A stretch of DNA of 64,000 nucleotides from Candidatus Aegiribacteria sp. MLS_C (GTDB taxonomy: Bacteria; Fermentibacterota; Fermentibacteria; Fermentibacterales; JCC-6): NCBI GenBank assembly GCA_002030045.1, contig LQBI01000024.1, positions 266,848 through 330,847 of the forward strand. Direction: 5' to 3'. Numbering within the stretch: position 1 is the first letter of the stretch; each line of letters starts with the position of its first letter. Position numbers and translations under genes: made by a program. Shown here in pieces: positions 27,301-36,054 of the stretch. Under the pieces are notes generated by a model. The model was not told where the DNA came from, made no database searches, and worked only from the letters and a program-made list of their open reading frames with translations.

Positions 27301-28038
27301 ACCGGCTGCGTCCGTTGCCTCGTCGGCCGAGGGTTCGGATTCGGAAAGCCTGGCGGCGAACTGGAGCGCCTGGTCCATCTTCCCCGTCACCGCCGCTATG
27401 CCCATAAGGGGTGTATAGTACAGACTGTCAAGGTCCTTCATCTGGTTGCTGATCCAGAAGGCCAGAAGAGGTATATCCCTGTGGGGGTACTCGACCTCTT
27501 TGCATACCTTCCAGAGGAATTCTATCGCTTCTCCTGTCCTTCTTTCCCTGTGGAGATTGAGGGCCCATTCCACCAGGGACGACTGGTCGGCCTCCGGGTG
27601 GACCGTTCCGTCGAACCGCATGGAACTCTCCATCTTCTCCCTGATGATGTCGAAGAGGCTGTTGACCGTCAGCTCATCGGCCTTGCGAAGGACATCGAGA
27701 GCTCCCCTGAAATCGTGCATGTCCATGTAACTTCGCCATATGACCCTGAGAAGGTCCGTTGACCTGGAGAATTCGCCGAGCCTCCCGATGAGGATGTCCC
27801 TGATGTCCACAGCTACAGGACGATACCGCCTCATGACCTCCTCGGCTATGCTCGAGGCAAGGTTTGGATGCCCTATCTCGAGGAGCATCTCCACCAGCTC
27901 GACGGCGACATCGCTCTCTTCCAGGAGGATGTCCTTCTCCTCCTTGACGGTGGAGGAAACCTTGTTGACACTACCCTCTTCGGCGAACTTCCGGATCTTC
28001 TTCAGTGTCTTTCGCGGGCCGGATTCAAAAAGCGCCAT
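24358..28038 (-). CDS. Very large helical-repeat (TPR-like) protein
   Basis: This protein of about 1226 residues has no clear signal peptide or membrane helix and is built almost wholly of amphipathic helix pairs of TPR or HEAT-like character (for example AGKTDAASKTLESIYSKS and GKQAKAIATLELLSRK). I do not recognise a named family. Start ATG 28038 was preferred to a GTG three codons upstream because AGGTGA lies at suitable distance. Its gene follows mltD by 13 bases and precedes the coiled-coil TPR gene with a four-base overlap. It is likely a cytoplasmic scaffold, but its localisation is not shown by the sequence. Confidence 0.85.
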   Translation of the reverse strand: MALFESGPRKTLKKIRKFAEEGSVNKVSSTVKEEKDILLEESDVAVELVEMLLEIGHPNLASSIAEEVMRRYRPVAVDIRDILIGRLGEFSRSTDLLRVIWRSYMDMHDFRGALDVLRKADELTVNSLFDIIREKMESSMRFDGTVHPEADQSSLVEWALNLHRERRTGEAIEFLWKVCKEVEYPHRDIPLLAFWISNQMKDLDSLYYTPLMGIAAVTGKMDQALQFAARLSESEPSADEATDAAGVIEKYMVPVDRSGRSSALLAEMYTAAGKTDAASKTLESIYSKSLDREELESAIEDLVAHPDSGAAPQLLAAQMNLEKGRLEDAIEAVEKAFEAGDAEPSRLLEVCGRIIEKTGDSAGSIAMKLAHFLSENGEIDDAVFSLVPVIDADPSWVFEHVQTLISRDRNNAQVLTLLAAVLLETGKQAKAIATLELLSRKRDRKFCADASAVLDAMDKQVEKYPDLREARAIFRLRSEREMEAADDWFRLLLRGRTPVPEGQQLLSREDVQIGTVADIVGSGFSPSSPWQAFIVAMVCLREDNAEQANSYMALAMEDPELQADIVRRIDTMPVEQRAQLDLKAILSRVSEGPAAETVSSILQKIGGDEEWKVALATSLKWDKPAEVAQFRFRYLISRKRVVLAGSSFESGSIGEPLIESVAEACAETVRDNYSMALELLEKPVVRPWSSAMARNVLEFILPKSPANGTKIRKLIARSHRTEKNFEEVSAVLDPVLEEDGVLELLEEMVEENPGEYHLVHSLTRTAGLRGDFDRFQRYSAVMLEINAEAAEEVVGMASAMAAEKSSGQAYIYAARIASRHRVQADTDGLVTSAVLLEPELVQEGLLQEFHRMGPASRAVCALAAGDGEEFARILQDNVDLTLPLNEALLESGIEAWSPGSDGEPLLLLSEKVLETPFAGRGEDLLCLLASGGEEPWRTRASMKLLDSVEKGSADRIRFWNSVRVEKVISEAMERLLPDDYSNIDRDELRAMAPAVLHSGQGIRRLFQLAEDGQLFPRDEMDLRRELAVKLLENYRGMKEEDQLSTDEMKSMVDVLLSAGMLVEASEIARVSGSDEALSMVREELHRTRSAAFDRDEVSGDPSTAFDLIITGRPGQALEILNDGKDRSHAVSDTRALALWNMGYRQQAIHTWMADFRENSSGESLKRLYWALEQSGASLERSALKRFLAGRYPETAGILSRDTREYDPDRLDTISGLSVDMGIEGEK

Positions 28039-28051
28039 TGTGGTCACTCAC

Positions 28052-29464
28052 CTACTCAGGAATGATTACCAGGACTTCACCGAGGGACAGGAAGCTGTTC
28101 TCGAGGGAATTCAGGTACATGATCTGCTCTATCGAGACCCCGTACCTCATAGCCAGGTCCCATAACGTATCACCCTCGACAACGGTATGCGTTATCCTTC
28201 CACCTCCGGATACTATATTTATTTCATTTTCCGTGGGAAGGGCCGGAGCCTCGGGTTCGATCGTCCCACCGCTCACCCCGGTCCGCCTGAGGAGCAGGAC
28301 ATCACCGGGGAAGATAGGTTCATCAGGTGACATCTCGTTCCACTGGGCCACCTCGCGGGAACTGGCCCCGACGGTGGCAGCGATCTCGCTCAGTGTATCC
28401 CCCATCCTTACCGTGTACCTCACGAACTGGGGGTTCTCCGCGTAACCCGCGTTCACCGGTTCCCTCTGGCTCTCAGGAATAGCGATATAGGTGCCCGGCT
28501 GGAGGGATCCCGCAGGATTCATGCCCATCAGAACCTGGGCAGAGACACCGAGCGCGGCGGCTATGCCCTCCCAGCTGTCGCCTTCCCTGACCAGGTATCT
28601 GCGGGGGTCCATTGACCATGCGGCGTTGAATGCCTCCCCCGCGTACTCTATCGGGACCACGACCTCCCAGGCGTCCTTCTCGGAAGGCGTCCTCTCCAGC
28701 AGGTAGGACCTGTTCAGTTCCATGAGGTGATCGATGTTCATTCCCGTCTCAACCGCAAGCAGCCTGAGATCGAAATCCCCGGGGACCCAGATCACTGCAA
28801 GTCTCCCGGCATCCAGTTCAACCTGAACGTAGGCCTCGGCGGCGGAAGCGAACCTGGGAACGAAGGCATCGGTCTCCCCGGGAAGCTCGATCTCGCCGAA
28901 AGTGTTGCCCCCCTGCCTGAGACCGGCCTGGACCCTGCCCGGACCGCAGTTGTAGGCGGCTATTGCAAGCGACCAGTCGTCGAAGATACTGTACAGATGT
29001 CTGAGATAGCGTGCCGCTGCCCTGGTGGAAGCGACCCATGAGTACCTCTCGTCCACCGTGTCGTTGATCTCCAGCCCCAGCTCCCTTCCGGTGGTCGGCA
29101 TGAACTGCCAGGGTCCAGCGGCTCCCATTCGGGAATAGCATCCTACGCTGAAGTTGCTCTCGATCCAGACAAGGGCGGCGATTTCCATGGGTACGCCCTC
29201 GCTGCTGAGTATCTGCTCGACCAGGTCCTTTATCTCCCCGCTTCCGGGGAACTGTTCAGGCCGGTAACTGATATCACTGATCTGCGCCAGCGATGCCGGA
29301 ATGTCAGTGGATGGAGCCTCGAAGGTTTCGGGGACGCTTCCCTGTATGACGGGCAATACCATCAGGTCCACGGACTCAGGCGTGTCCTCTCCGGCCTGGC
29401 GGTGGTCGAGGCTCGTCATCCTCGCTCCCGAACAGGCCGACAGGGTCAGACTTGACCAGAGCAC
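28052..29464 (-). CDS. MltD-like lytic transglycosylase with three LysM domains
   Basis: This exported peptidoglycan-cleaving enzyme has a lipobox-like LTLSAC at the N-terminus, an SLT catalytic domain (about 85-230) with WIESNFSVGC, GAAGPWQFMPTTG and AAYNCGPGR, then three LysM carbohydrate-binding modules (about 285-330, 345-395, 420-470: LVREGDSWEGIA, TVRMGDTLSEIA, TVVEGDTLWDLA). The listed GTG start leaves a signal peptide without basic residues; upstream in-frame codons encode Arg-rich sequence but no standard start codon, so the 5' end is uncertain. It is divergent from asd with only 42 bases between the starts. Confidence 0.9.
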   Translation of the reverse strand: MLWSSLTLSACSGARMTSLDHRQAGEDTPESVDLMVLPVIQGSVPETFEAPSTDIPASLAQISDISYRPEQFPGSGEIKDLVEQILSSEGVPMEIAALVWIESNFSVGCYSRMGAAGPWQFMPTTGRELGLEINDTVDERYSWVASTRAAARYLRHLYSIFDDWSLAIAAYNCGPGRVQAGLRQGGNTFGEIELPGETDAFVPRFASAAEAYVQVELDAGRLAVIWVPGDFDLRLLAVETGMNIDHLMELNRSYLLERTPSEKDAWEVVVPIEYAGEAFNAAWSMDPRRYLVREGDSWEGIAAALGVSAQVLMGMNPAGSLQPGTYIAIPESQREPVNAGYAENPQFVRYTVRMGDTLSEIAATVGASSREVAQWNEMSPDEPIFPGDVLLLRRTGVSGGTIEPEAPALPTENEINIVSGGGRITHTVVEGDTLWDLAMRYGVSIEQIMYLNSLENSFLSLGEVLVIIPE

Positions 29465-29479
29465 GGCTGTAAATATGTA
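29452..29479 (+). promoter_or_regulatory. Possible promoter for asd
   Basis: TTGACC (29452-29457), 16-base spacer, TATGTA (29474-29479), followed by a strong GGAGG site at 29495 and the TTG start of asd at 29507. The -35 lies inside the start of the divergent mltD gene. Confidence 0.35.
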
Positions 29480-29506
29480 TCGGGTTATACGAACGGAGGT
29501 GTCCGC

Positions 29507-30490
29507 TTGGTTACCGCAGGTGTAGTTGGTGCCACCGGTCTCGTCGGCGAGACAATGATAGAGATTATTCAGGATCGCTCCTTTCCCGTGAGCAGTTTCC
29601 GCGCGTTCGCCTCAGAAAGGTCGGAAGGGCAGAAGGTACGCTTCCTGGGCGCGGAGTACCCGGTTGAAATAATAACACCCGAGACTTTGTGCAAGGGAAT
29701 GCTGCTCTTCGGAGCCACCTCGGCAGATGTGGCGAGGATGTGGGTCCCGGCATGCAGACGGTCGGGTGCGATTATCATCGACAATTCCTCGGCGTTCCGA
29801 ATGGACCCCTCGGTCCCCCTGGTGGTGCCGGAGGTCAACGGCCACCATCTCGACGGTACGGAAGACCTGATCGCAAATCCCAACTGTTCGACGATACAGC
29901 TGGTCGTGACCCTCGGACCCCTTTCGGAAATGGGAAGGATGCAGTGGGTGAGCGTTGCGACCTACCAGGCGGTATCAGGTGCGGGAAGGGAAGCCCTTGA
30001 CGAGCTTTCAATGCAGCAGAGAGGACACGTTGCCCCCGAGGGAAGTGTAAGGCTCCATGAAAACGTGGTCACCAGCATCGGCGATCCGGCTTCTGACGGG
30101 TACTGCGAAGAAGAGGTGAAGCTGATGAAGGAGACATGCAAGATCATGGGTATTGAGATCCCGATCTACGCCTCCACGGCCAGGGTCCCCGTCAGGACCG
30201 GACACACCGAGGCGGTGACCGTCAGGTTCGATGAACCTGTGGATGCACGGAAGGCGGCGGATATTCTGAGGAGCGCTCCCGGTCTGACGCTTTCCGAACA
30301 CGGGGCGGCCCCCCTGGATTCCGAGGGAACAGACTCCGTCATAGTGGACAGGCTGAGGGTCAATCCGGCTGACAGCCGGGCTCTCCAGTTCTGGGTCATA
30401 GCTGACAATCTCAGGAAGGGGGCGGCACTCAACGCTGTCCAGATAGCGGAGGTATGGCTGGCGGCGGCGGAAAAAGGCGGCCGCCGGTAA
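29507..30490 (+). CDS. asd: Aspartate-semialdehyde dehydrogenase
   Basis: This 327-residue enzyme reduces aspartyl phosphate to aspartate semialdehyde with NADPH, for lysine/diaminopimelate, threonine and methionine synthesis. The Rossmann motif VGATGLVGE opens the protein. The catalytic cysteine is in ANPNCSTIQ (Cys127) and the active-site His in RVPVRTGHTEAV (about 235). It starts with TTG and has GGAGG seven bases upstream. It stands alone on the plus strand between two minus-strand operons. Confidence 0.95.
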   Translation: MVTAGVVGATGLVGETMIEIIQDRSFPVSSFRAFASERSEGQKVRFLGAEYPVEIITPETLCKGMLLFGATSADVARMWVPACRRSGAIIIDNSSAFRMDPSVPLVVPEVNGHHLDGTEDLIANPNCSTIQLVVTLGPLSEMGRMQWVSVATYQAVSGAGREALDELSMQQRGHVAPEGSVRLHENVVTSIGDPASDGYCEEEVKLMKETCKIMGIEIPIYASTARVPVRTGHTEAVTVRFDEPVDARKAADILRSAPGLTLSEHGAAPLDSEGTDSVIVDRLRVNPADSRALQFWVIADNLRKGAALNAVQIAEVWLAAAEKGGRR

Positions 30491-30505
30491 TCCGTCAGCC
30501 GCCTT
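30474..30505. terminator. Possible hairpin at the end of asd
   Basis: AAGGCGGC (30474-30481) pairs with GCCGCCTT (30498-30505) around the asd stop codon. It lies between convergent genes and could stop transcription both ways, but has no real T run. Confidence 0.3.
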
Positions 30506-30527
30506 CGAGAAGCATGGCCCTCCTGTA

Positions 30528-31265
30528 CTAGATATCCACGTCCATATCGTCGAAATCGAACTCGTCGTCGAGGTCCTGGCTCAGGTCCTCCAGCTCTGCG
30601 TTGCATTCCTCACAGACCACGAGATGAGGCGGATTGATGTGTCCGCACTTGGGGCACCTGTTCACCTCTGTGTCCTCCCCGACGTCCTCGAGTTCCATAT
30701 CAAGGCTCTCGGCCTGGGCGGCGGGTTCCTCCTCGATCAGTTCGGTCTCGTCTATGTCCAGGACCTCGGCGGGTTCGGTATCGGCCATGGACCCGATCGA
30801 TTCGTCCATGCCCGGCACTCCGGCTGAAGTTGCATGGTCTACGTCGCTCAGGACTCCGTTCAGGTCGTTCAGCTCCTTCCGAAGCTTGTCCAGCTCGCTG
30901 GAGGTCTTGTCCCGCTCGGTCTCGGCAGTGTTCAGTTCTCTCTTGAACTCGTCATTGTCGTGATTGAACTCTCCGAGCTTTGCCCTTATCTGGAGTTCGT
31001 CCACCTGGTCCGACTGCTGGGTGAAAGTTTTCTCCTTCTGGCTGATCTGCTGAGCCAGTTCCTTCGCCTTTGTCTCCAGAGAACCCCGCTGCTCGTTGAT
31101 CTTCTCGAGTACCGACTGAAGCTTGGTGCTGTAGTCCTCGCGGATCTTCTTGTACACCCTGGTGTTGGTATCTGGTTTCATGTTCTCGAGGTTGTTCAAC
31201 CGGCCCACCAGTTCTTCCCTGCGGTCAAGCAGATCAAGAATCTTCTTCTCGAGTACCTCTGCCAT
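30528..31265 (-). CDS. Coiled-coil protein with C-terminal zinc ribbon
   Basis: This is a 245-residue cytoplasmic protein. Residues about 5-130 are heptad-rich coiled coil (with KELAQQISQKEKTF), 130-200 a highly acidic linker, and near 205-225 a zinc ribbon formed by CPKCG and CEEC. The tail is again very acidic. It resembles in outline the CT398/zinc-ribbon coiled-coil proteins of unknown function but I cannot assign a family. An AGGAGGAG site precedes its ATG. It precedes holA by 67 bases on the same strand. Confidence 0.75.
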   Translation of the reverse strand: MAEVLEKKILDLLDRREELVGRLNNLENMKPDTNTRVYKKIREDYSTKLQSVLEKINEQRGSLETKAKELAQQISQKEKTFTQQSDQVDELQIRAKLGEFNHDNDEFKRELNTAETERDKTSSELDKLRKELNDLNGVLSDVDHATSAGVPGMDESIGSMADTEPAEVLDIDETELIEEEPAAQAESLDMELEDVGEDTEVNRCPKCGHINPPHLVVCEECNAELEDLSQDLDDEFDFDDMDVDI

Positions 31266-31332
31266 GCTCTCCTCCTAGGCTTTGATTGCGGGTAGGTCGC
31301 ATTCGGTTCTCTGATACAACCTCAATTGTCAT

Positions 31333-32331
31333 TTATCGAGAAGCACTTGTCAAGGCGAAGATGAGTCCAGCCATGACCACTGTCACATCGCCGCCGGTTT
31401 TCAGCTCGTAGTCCGCCCGGGCAAAGGCCTCCGCAGCTTCCGCGATACTGTTTCGACGCAGGCTGTCTGCATAACCGATCAGTCTGTCCAGCAGAGGGAA
31501 TCTCGCTCCTGTTGCGGCGGTCACTTCCCTCTTGCCGCCCCCTCTGTCAAGTACATCGGCAGCCGCTACTACCTTCTGCCAGGTGCTGTGGAGGTATCCG
31601 ACGACGGCTATGGGTTCCTCTCCCTGTGATATCAGTCTGGCGGCGCAGTCAAGTGCGCCGTTCCTTATTCCTCCGAAGACCAGGTCTCCCAGCTGGAAGA
31701 TGTCCGCCCCACCCCTGCCGGAGAGGACCTCTCTGACTCCCCTTCCGTTGACCATACTGCCTCCGCCGTGGTAGATGGCAAGCCTGGTCAATGCATCTGC
31801 CAGCCTCTGAAGGCTTCTTCCGGAGTACTGTGCCAGAAGACCGGAGGCCTCCCTGTCCAGCCTTATTCCCTCCTCCGAGGAGATCCTGGAGATCCAGCCC
31901 GGGATCTCCTTCTCGAATGGCTCGTAGCATATGTAGAACGGTACCAGACTCTCCAGTTTCCTCAGAACGGAGGATTCCCTGGGAACGGCTCCGGAGGTCA
32001 GAAGAACGGCGGAATCCTGTATCCCCTTCCTGATGGACTCCATCAGTTCCTCCATGGAGGCTTTCCCAAGCTTCTGCGCCTGGGATATCATCAGGAGATG
32101 TCCGCTGAAGAAGAGCGACCCCTCCTGCAGCATCCTCTTGAGGTCTCCCGTTTCCAGCTCGCCTGCGTCCCGTCTCAGAACGTCAAAGCCAAGGCCGCTC
32201 CTGTACCTTCCCACTGCAGCTTCCTGAAGACGGCCTGACTGGTAGAGATCCGGTCCTGCGGCAACCAGTACCGTGCCGGCTCCGGAGGAAGATATCAGAT
32301 GTTCCATCTCGCGATAGCTGCGCACCTTCAT
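31333..32331 (-). CDS. holA: DNA polymerase III delta subunit
   Basis: HolA is the clamp-loader subunit that opens the sliding clamp. The 332-residue protein has the divergent AAA+-like layout of the family: N-terminal VLVAAGPDLYQSGRL, central SLFFSGHLLMISQAQKL, RSLQRLADALTRLAIYHGG, IFQLGDLVFGG and a C-terminal helical collar with AVVGYLHSTWQKV. Length matches. The weakly conserved family makes the call slightly less secure than others. It is divergent from the PpiD-like gene with 95 bases between. Confidence 0.85.
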   Translation of the reverse strand: MKVRSYREMEHLISSSGAGTVLVAAGPDLYQSGRLQEAAVGRYRSGLGFDVLRRDAGELETGDLKRMLQEGSLFFSGHLLMISQAQKLGKASMEELMESIRKGIQDSAVLLTSGAVPRESSVLRKLESLVPFYICYEPFEKEIPGWISRISSEEGIRLDREASGLLAQYSGRSLQRLADALTRLAIYHGGGSMVNGRGVREVLSGRGGADIFQLGDLVFGGIRNGALDCAARLISQGEEPIAVVGYLHSTWQKVVAAADVLDRGGGKREVTAATGARFPLLDRLIGYADSLRRNSIAEAAEAFARADYELKTGGDVTVVMAGLIFALTSASR

Positions 32332-32426
32332 GGCCGGCTCACACCTGTGCCTTCAGACCTTGCATAATACCTTGGAGGTGAGTATTTTTGCCTCTCAAAA
32401 TTCCAATCCAGTTCTGAGGGAGAAAC

Positions 32427-34301
32427 ATGCTAACCTGGCTAAGAGACAACGCAAAGATATTCCTTATCGCGACCATTGTCATATTCGTCGCCCTGATCTT
32501 CCTGCAGTGGGGAATGGGCGAGGAAGGGGGGCTGCCCCGGAACCCCTACCAGAGACCCGTGGCCACTGTGGACGGCAAGAAGATCATGCCCGACCAGTAC
32601 CAGGAGGCTCTCCAGTCAATGGGGGACCGGTATCGCAGGGTCCTTGAGAGCAGCAACAACCCCGACCCGGAAGCAATGATGATGCTCATGGGTCAACGGC
32701 TCTCCGAGGAGGCGTTCCAGGAGCTCATCGATGCTGAGCTCCAGAGCATATACCTGAGGAAGCACAATTGGGATCAGTTCACGCTGGAGCAGGCCGAGGA
32801 ACTCCTGGTGGCACAGATCGGCATGCAGGACCTGGACGACATCGATCCTGCGGACTACCTCGACATGATACGCGACGAACAGCCGGGAGTCTTCCAGCAG
32901 TACCTCTACCAATCCTACGTCAGCGGCAATTCAATGCTCTTCCCAATGGCCGTGGGAATGGTCAGCATGGCCAGTCTCAACGAGGTCAGGTACATGGAGA
33001 TGGAGACGCAGGCCCTCATCACCGCAAGGTACATGATCATCGACTCCATCCCGCCGGAACCCGATGAGAACTACCTCAGGGAGTTCTTCCGGGAGCATCC
33101 GGAGGAATTCAGCAATACGGCCGGATCCATTCTGCGTTACGTAACCGTTCAGGTACCGCCCAGGCAGGAGGACATGCAGACGGCCCTCGAACGTCTCGAT
33201 TCACTTGCATTCGCCTCTTCCGGGATCTCCTTCACTTCCACCAGGACCCAGCTGGCGCAGGCCTTCGGCGACACAATGGACCTCCAGCCGGGGCAGAGGA
33301 CCGATCCATTCATGGGCATGTACTCCGGCAATCCATCCATAAGCGGATACCATGTCATGATGCTTGACTCCGTTCATCATTACAGGGACACTCTCACAGG
33401 CGCGGAAGGTTCCTATATGCTGGATACGCTATTCCTTCGCGACTGGGAGGTACCGGTCTTCCCCGGCTACTCCACAATAAGGAACATGAAATGGGACCTT
33501 GAGTCCGGCATGGAGGCAATGCTCTCAGAATCGATCCCGGAGATACCCGATACCATGGTTATCCTGGATTTCGGGGATATGCTGGTTGGCGAGGACACTC
33601 CGACGGGAGAGGAGATACCTGAGGAGATGGTGGTCTTCGCCTCGGATACCATGTGGAACGATCAGTTCGGACCCGTCTTCTACCGGCCCTCCTTCCGGGG
33701 AGGGTATCCCGCATTCACAATAGTGAGACGACTGGAGTTCTTCGAGGCCGATACGCTGGACTACGAAGAGGCACTGGCCTCGGGCCAGCTCATGGAGACC
33801 GCCTACCACCACCTCATGCGCGAAGCCGCGCTTGAAAGGGCCGAAGCGATGCTGGCCAGGATCAGGGATACAGGCATGAACCTTGCTGCATTCGCGGAGG
33901 CTGAATCCATAGAGGTCTATACCACTTCACCCTTCACCGCCTCGGAGATCAGGACCAACGCAAGGACTGATCCTCGGGCCTCAGGCGGCATCATGCACTG
34001 CGAAGAATTCGCAATGGCCGCCATGACAGCGCCCGAGTTCCGGGTGATCGGTCCCTTCTTCACCGGACCCGACTGCATTCTGGCCGAAGTACTGTCCAAG
34101 CAGCTGTCCTCCGAGAACCCGGACATGCAGTCCATAGTCTACATCTCCACCCAGTACGGCCACCAGCAGCTGGCTTCGGAGCAGATACTCGAGAGACTGA
34201 GGAAGGATTACGAGGTCCGGGATCTGAGGGATGAGTGGACCGAGTACCTTGAGTCCATGGAAGACTCCATCAGGACGGAGCAGGAGCAGCTGGAGGAGTA
34301 G
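32427..34301 (+). CDS. PpiD/SurA-like membrane-anchored chaperone
   Basis: The 624-residue protein has one N-terminal membrane helix (about 10-28, FLIATIVIFVALIFLQWG) with the rest outside the cytoplasm. Next comes a SurA_N-like segment (RPVATVDGKKIMPDQYQEAL) typical of PpiD. A normal parvulin domain is not evident; regions around 215-330 and 410-470 (GPVFYRPSFRGGYPAFTIV) may be degenerate versions. Likely a periplasmic folding factor rather than an active isomerase. GGGAG lies just before the ATG. Its stop is only two bases from the convergent btuC stop. Confidence 0.8.
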   Translation: MLTWLRDNAKIFLIATIVIFVALIFLQWGMGEEGGLPRNPYQRPVATVDGKKIMPDQYQEALQSMGDRYRRVLESSNNPDPEAMMMLMGQRLSEEAFQELIDAELQSIYLRKHNWDQFTLEQAEELLVAQIGMQDLDDIDPADYLDMIRDEQPGVFQQYLYQSYVSGNSMLFPMAVGMVSMASLNEVRYMEMETQALITARYMIIDSIPPEPDENYLREFFREHPEEFSNTAGSILRYVTVQVPPRQEDMQTALERLDSLAFASSGISFTSTRTQLAQAFGDTMDLQPGQRTDPFMGMYSGNPSISGYHVMMLDSVHHYRDTLTGAEGSYMLDTLFLRDWEVPVFPGYSTIRNMKWDLESGMEAMLSESIPEIPDTMVILDFGDMLVGEDTPTGEEIPEEMVVFASDTMWNDQFGPVFYRPSFRGGYPAFTIVRRLEFFEADTLDYEEALASGQLMETAYHHLMREAALERAEAMLARIRDTGMNLAAFAEAESIEVYTTSPFTASEIRTNARTDPRASGGIMHCEEFAMAAMTAPEFRVIGPFFTGPDCILAEVLSKQLSSENPDMQSIVYISTQYGHQQLASEQILERLRKDYEVRDLRDEWTEYLESMEDSIRTEQEQLEE

Positions 34302-34303
34302 GC

Positions 34304-35284
34304 TCAGCCATCCTCCACGTGTCGTCCTGATCTGAGGAGCAGGACCAGGAAGAAGGGGCCTCCCGTGAGGGACATCACTATACCGATCGGAAGCTCTGCG
34401 GGACTCGCCACGACCCTTGACATCGAATCGGCCAGCACCACCAGCAGCATACCCCCGAGTGCAGAGGCAGGAACCAGGTACCTGTAGTCCGAACCGGCGA
34501 ACCTCCTCATGATATGGGGTACCATCAGTCCGACGAAGCCTATGGGACCGGCCGCGCCTACGGTCGAACCGGCCAGGACGGCGGCCGAAGCCAGCAGCAG
34601 GTTCCGCTCCCTGTAGACATGGACGCCCCTGGAGTGGGCTATGTCGTCGCCCTGGGATATCTGGTTCATGACTCCCGTCCTCAGTTCTACCGCAGCCACT
34701 CCGGCAAGGACCACCGGAAGCAGGAACAGGGGTTTGCTCCATCCTATCACGGAAAGATCCCCCATCATCCAACGCACGATCTCCAGTACTCTGGACGCAT
34801 CGCTGAAATACTCGAAAAGGAGGAGTACCGAGGCACCCACCAGGTTCATCGTCACTCCGGCTAGTATCAGGCTTGAACCCCGGTCATTCCGCCCCGCCCT
34901 GCTGGCCAGAGTGTAGACGAGCGTCACCGCGAGAAGAGCCCCCAGTGTCCCCAAGGCGACCATGCCAAGCACCGGCAGGACCAGACCTGAGACTATGACC
35001 GACCCGGCAACTACTCCGGCCCCGGCGGATATGCCCAGGGTATACGGCGTAGCGAGATCGTTCCTCAGGATGGACTGCAGAACGCAACCCGAGACAGAGA
35101 GAGCGGCCCCGGTCAGCAGTGCGAGTACCAGTCTCGGCAGTCGCAGCCCGGTGACCACCCAGCCGGGAGGGTCGGACATCGGTCCCGACAGCAGCGATAT
35201 GAAGGATGCGACAGCGATCATCGCCGCAAGAAGAGCCCAGAACCCGGCGGAAGGACCGCGCCCCGCCCTCCGTCTCATCCTCAC
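34304..35284 (-). CDS. btuC: FecCD/BtuC-family ABC importer permease
   Basis: This inner-membrane permease for cobalamin or iron chelates has about ten hydrophobic helices. Family signatures are LRLPRLVLALLTGAALSVSG, GISAGAGVVAG and GPIGFVGLMVPHIMRR. The GTG at 35284 overlaps the btuD stop as GTGA; an ATG six bases later is the alternative. Substrate cannot be told from sequence alone; genes for the ATPase and binding protein lie directly upstream. No riboswitch was seen in the cluster. Confidence 0.88.
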   Translation of the reverse strand: MRMRRRAGRGPSAGFWALLAAMIAVASFISLLSGPMSDPPGWVVTGLRLPRLVLALLTGAALSVSGCVLQSILRNDLATPYTLGISAGAGVVAGSVIVSGLVLPVLGMVALGTLGALLAVTLVYTLASRAGRNDRGSSLILAGVTMNLVGASVLLLFEYFSDASRVLEIVRWMMGDLSVIGWSKPLFLLPVVLAGVAAVELRTGVMNQISQGDDIAHSRGVHVYRERNLLLASAAVLAGSTVGAAGPIGFVGLMVPHIMRRFAGSDYRYLVPASALGGMLLVVLADSMSRVVASPAELPIGIVMSLTGGPFFLVLLLRSGRHVEDG

Positions 35285-36054
35285 GGTCCCGGCACCACGA
35301 CCCATGAATCGGTCATTCCGTCGTGAAGCACGGTCAGGTCAACCTGGAACACTTCCGACAGTATCCCGGCGGTGAAAACCTCCTTCGGGGATCCGAAGGC
35401 CGCGGACCTGCCTCCGGAGAGAAGCAGCACTGAATCCATGTACCTTCCGGCCAGTGCTACTTCATGCGTACTCACGACCACCGCTATACCGTTGCCCGAT
35501 AATTTCCTGAGAAGCTTCCACATGCTCAGTTGATGCCTGAAGTCCAGGGAGGACCCGGGTTCGTCCAGCAGCAGGAGCCTCGGTTCCTGCGCGAGAGCCG
35601 AAGCCAGCATCACCAGCCGCTTCTCTCCTCCCGACAGGTTCGAGAATGACCTTTCCCTAAGATGCCACGTATCGGTCTCCTCCATGCAGAGCCTGGCGGT
35701 TTCCAGGTCCTCCCGCGAGTCCATGGACCATCCCCTCCTGTAGGGGTGCCGTCCAAGGAGAACCGTCTCGAATACGGAGAGCCGAGAGGATGGATTGAAA
35801 TTCTGGGGAAGGTAGGAGACCAGCCGGGCCATCCTGCTCCTGGGAATGGAAGCGATGTCCTCTCCGCAGAGGGTTATAGCTCCCTCCATCCTCACTCCCA
35901 GTCCGATGACGCTCCTGAGCAGCGTGCTCTTGCCTGCGCCGTTTGGACCTATCAGGCCGCATATCTCTCCGGGCATAACGGAAATATCGATCCCCCTCAG
36001 CACGTTGAGGTCATTGTATCCTGCCCTGACGCCGGTCATGCTCAGAGCAGACAT
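35281..36054 (-). CDS. btuD: ABC importer ATPase (BtuD/FecE-like)
   Basis: This 257-residue ATPase for the importer has Walker A GPNGAGKST (about 36-44), a Q-loop region VSYLPQNF, the signature NLSGGEKRLV, Walker B RLLLLDEPGSSLD and the H-loop STHEVALA. It is of the type that energises cobalamin, siderophore and heme import. The gene overlaps btuF by 13 bases. Confidence 0.92.
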   Translation of the reverse strand: MSALSMTGVRAGYNDLNVLRGIDISVMPGEICGLIGPNGAGKSTLLRSVIGLGVRMEGAITLCGEDIASIPRSRMARLVSYLPQNFNPSSRLSVFETVLLGRHPYRRGWSMDSREDLETARLCMEETDTWHLRERSFSNLSGGEKRLVMLASALAQEPRLLLLDEPGSSLDFRHQLSMWKLLRKLSGNGIAVVVSTHEVALAGRYMDSVLLLSGGRSAAFGSPKEVFTAGILSEVFQVDLTVLHDGMTDSWVVVPGP

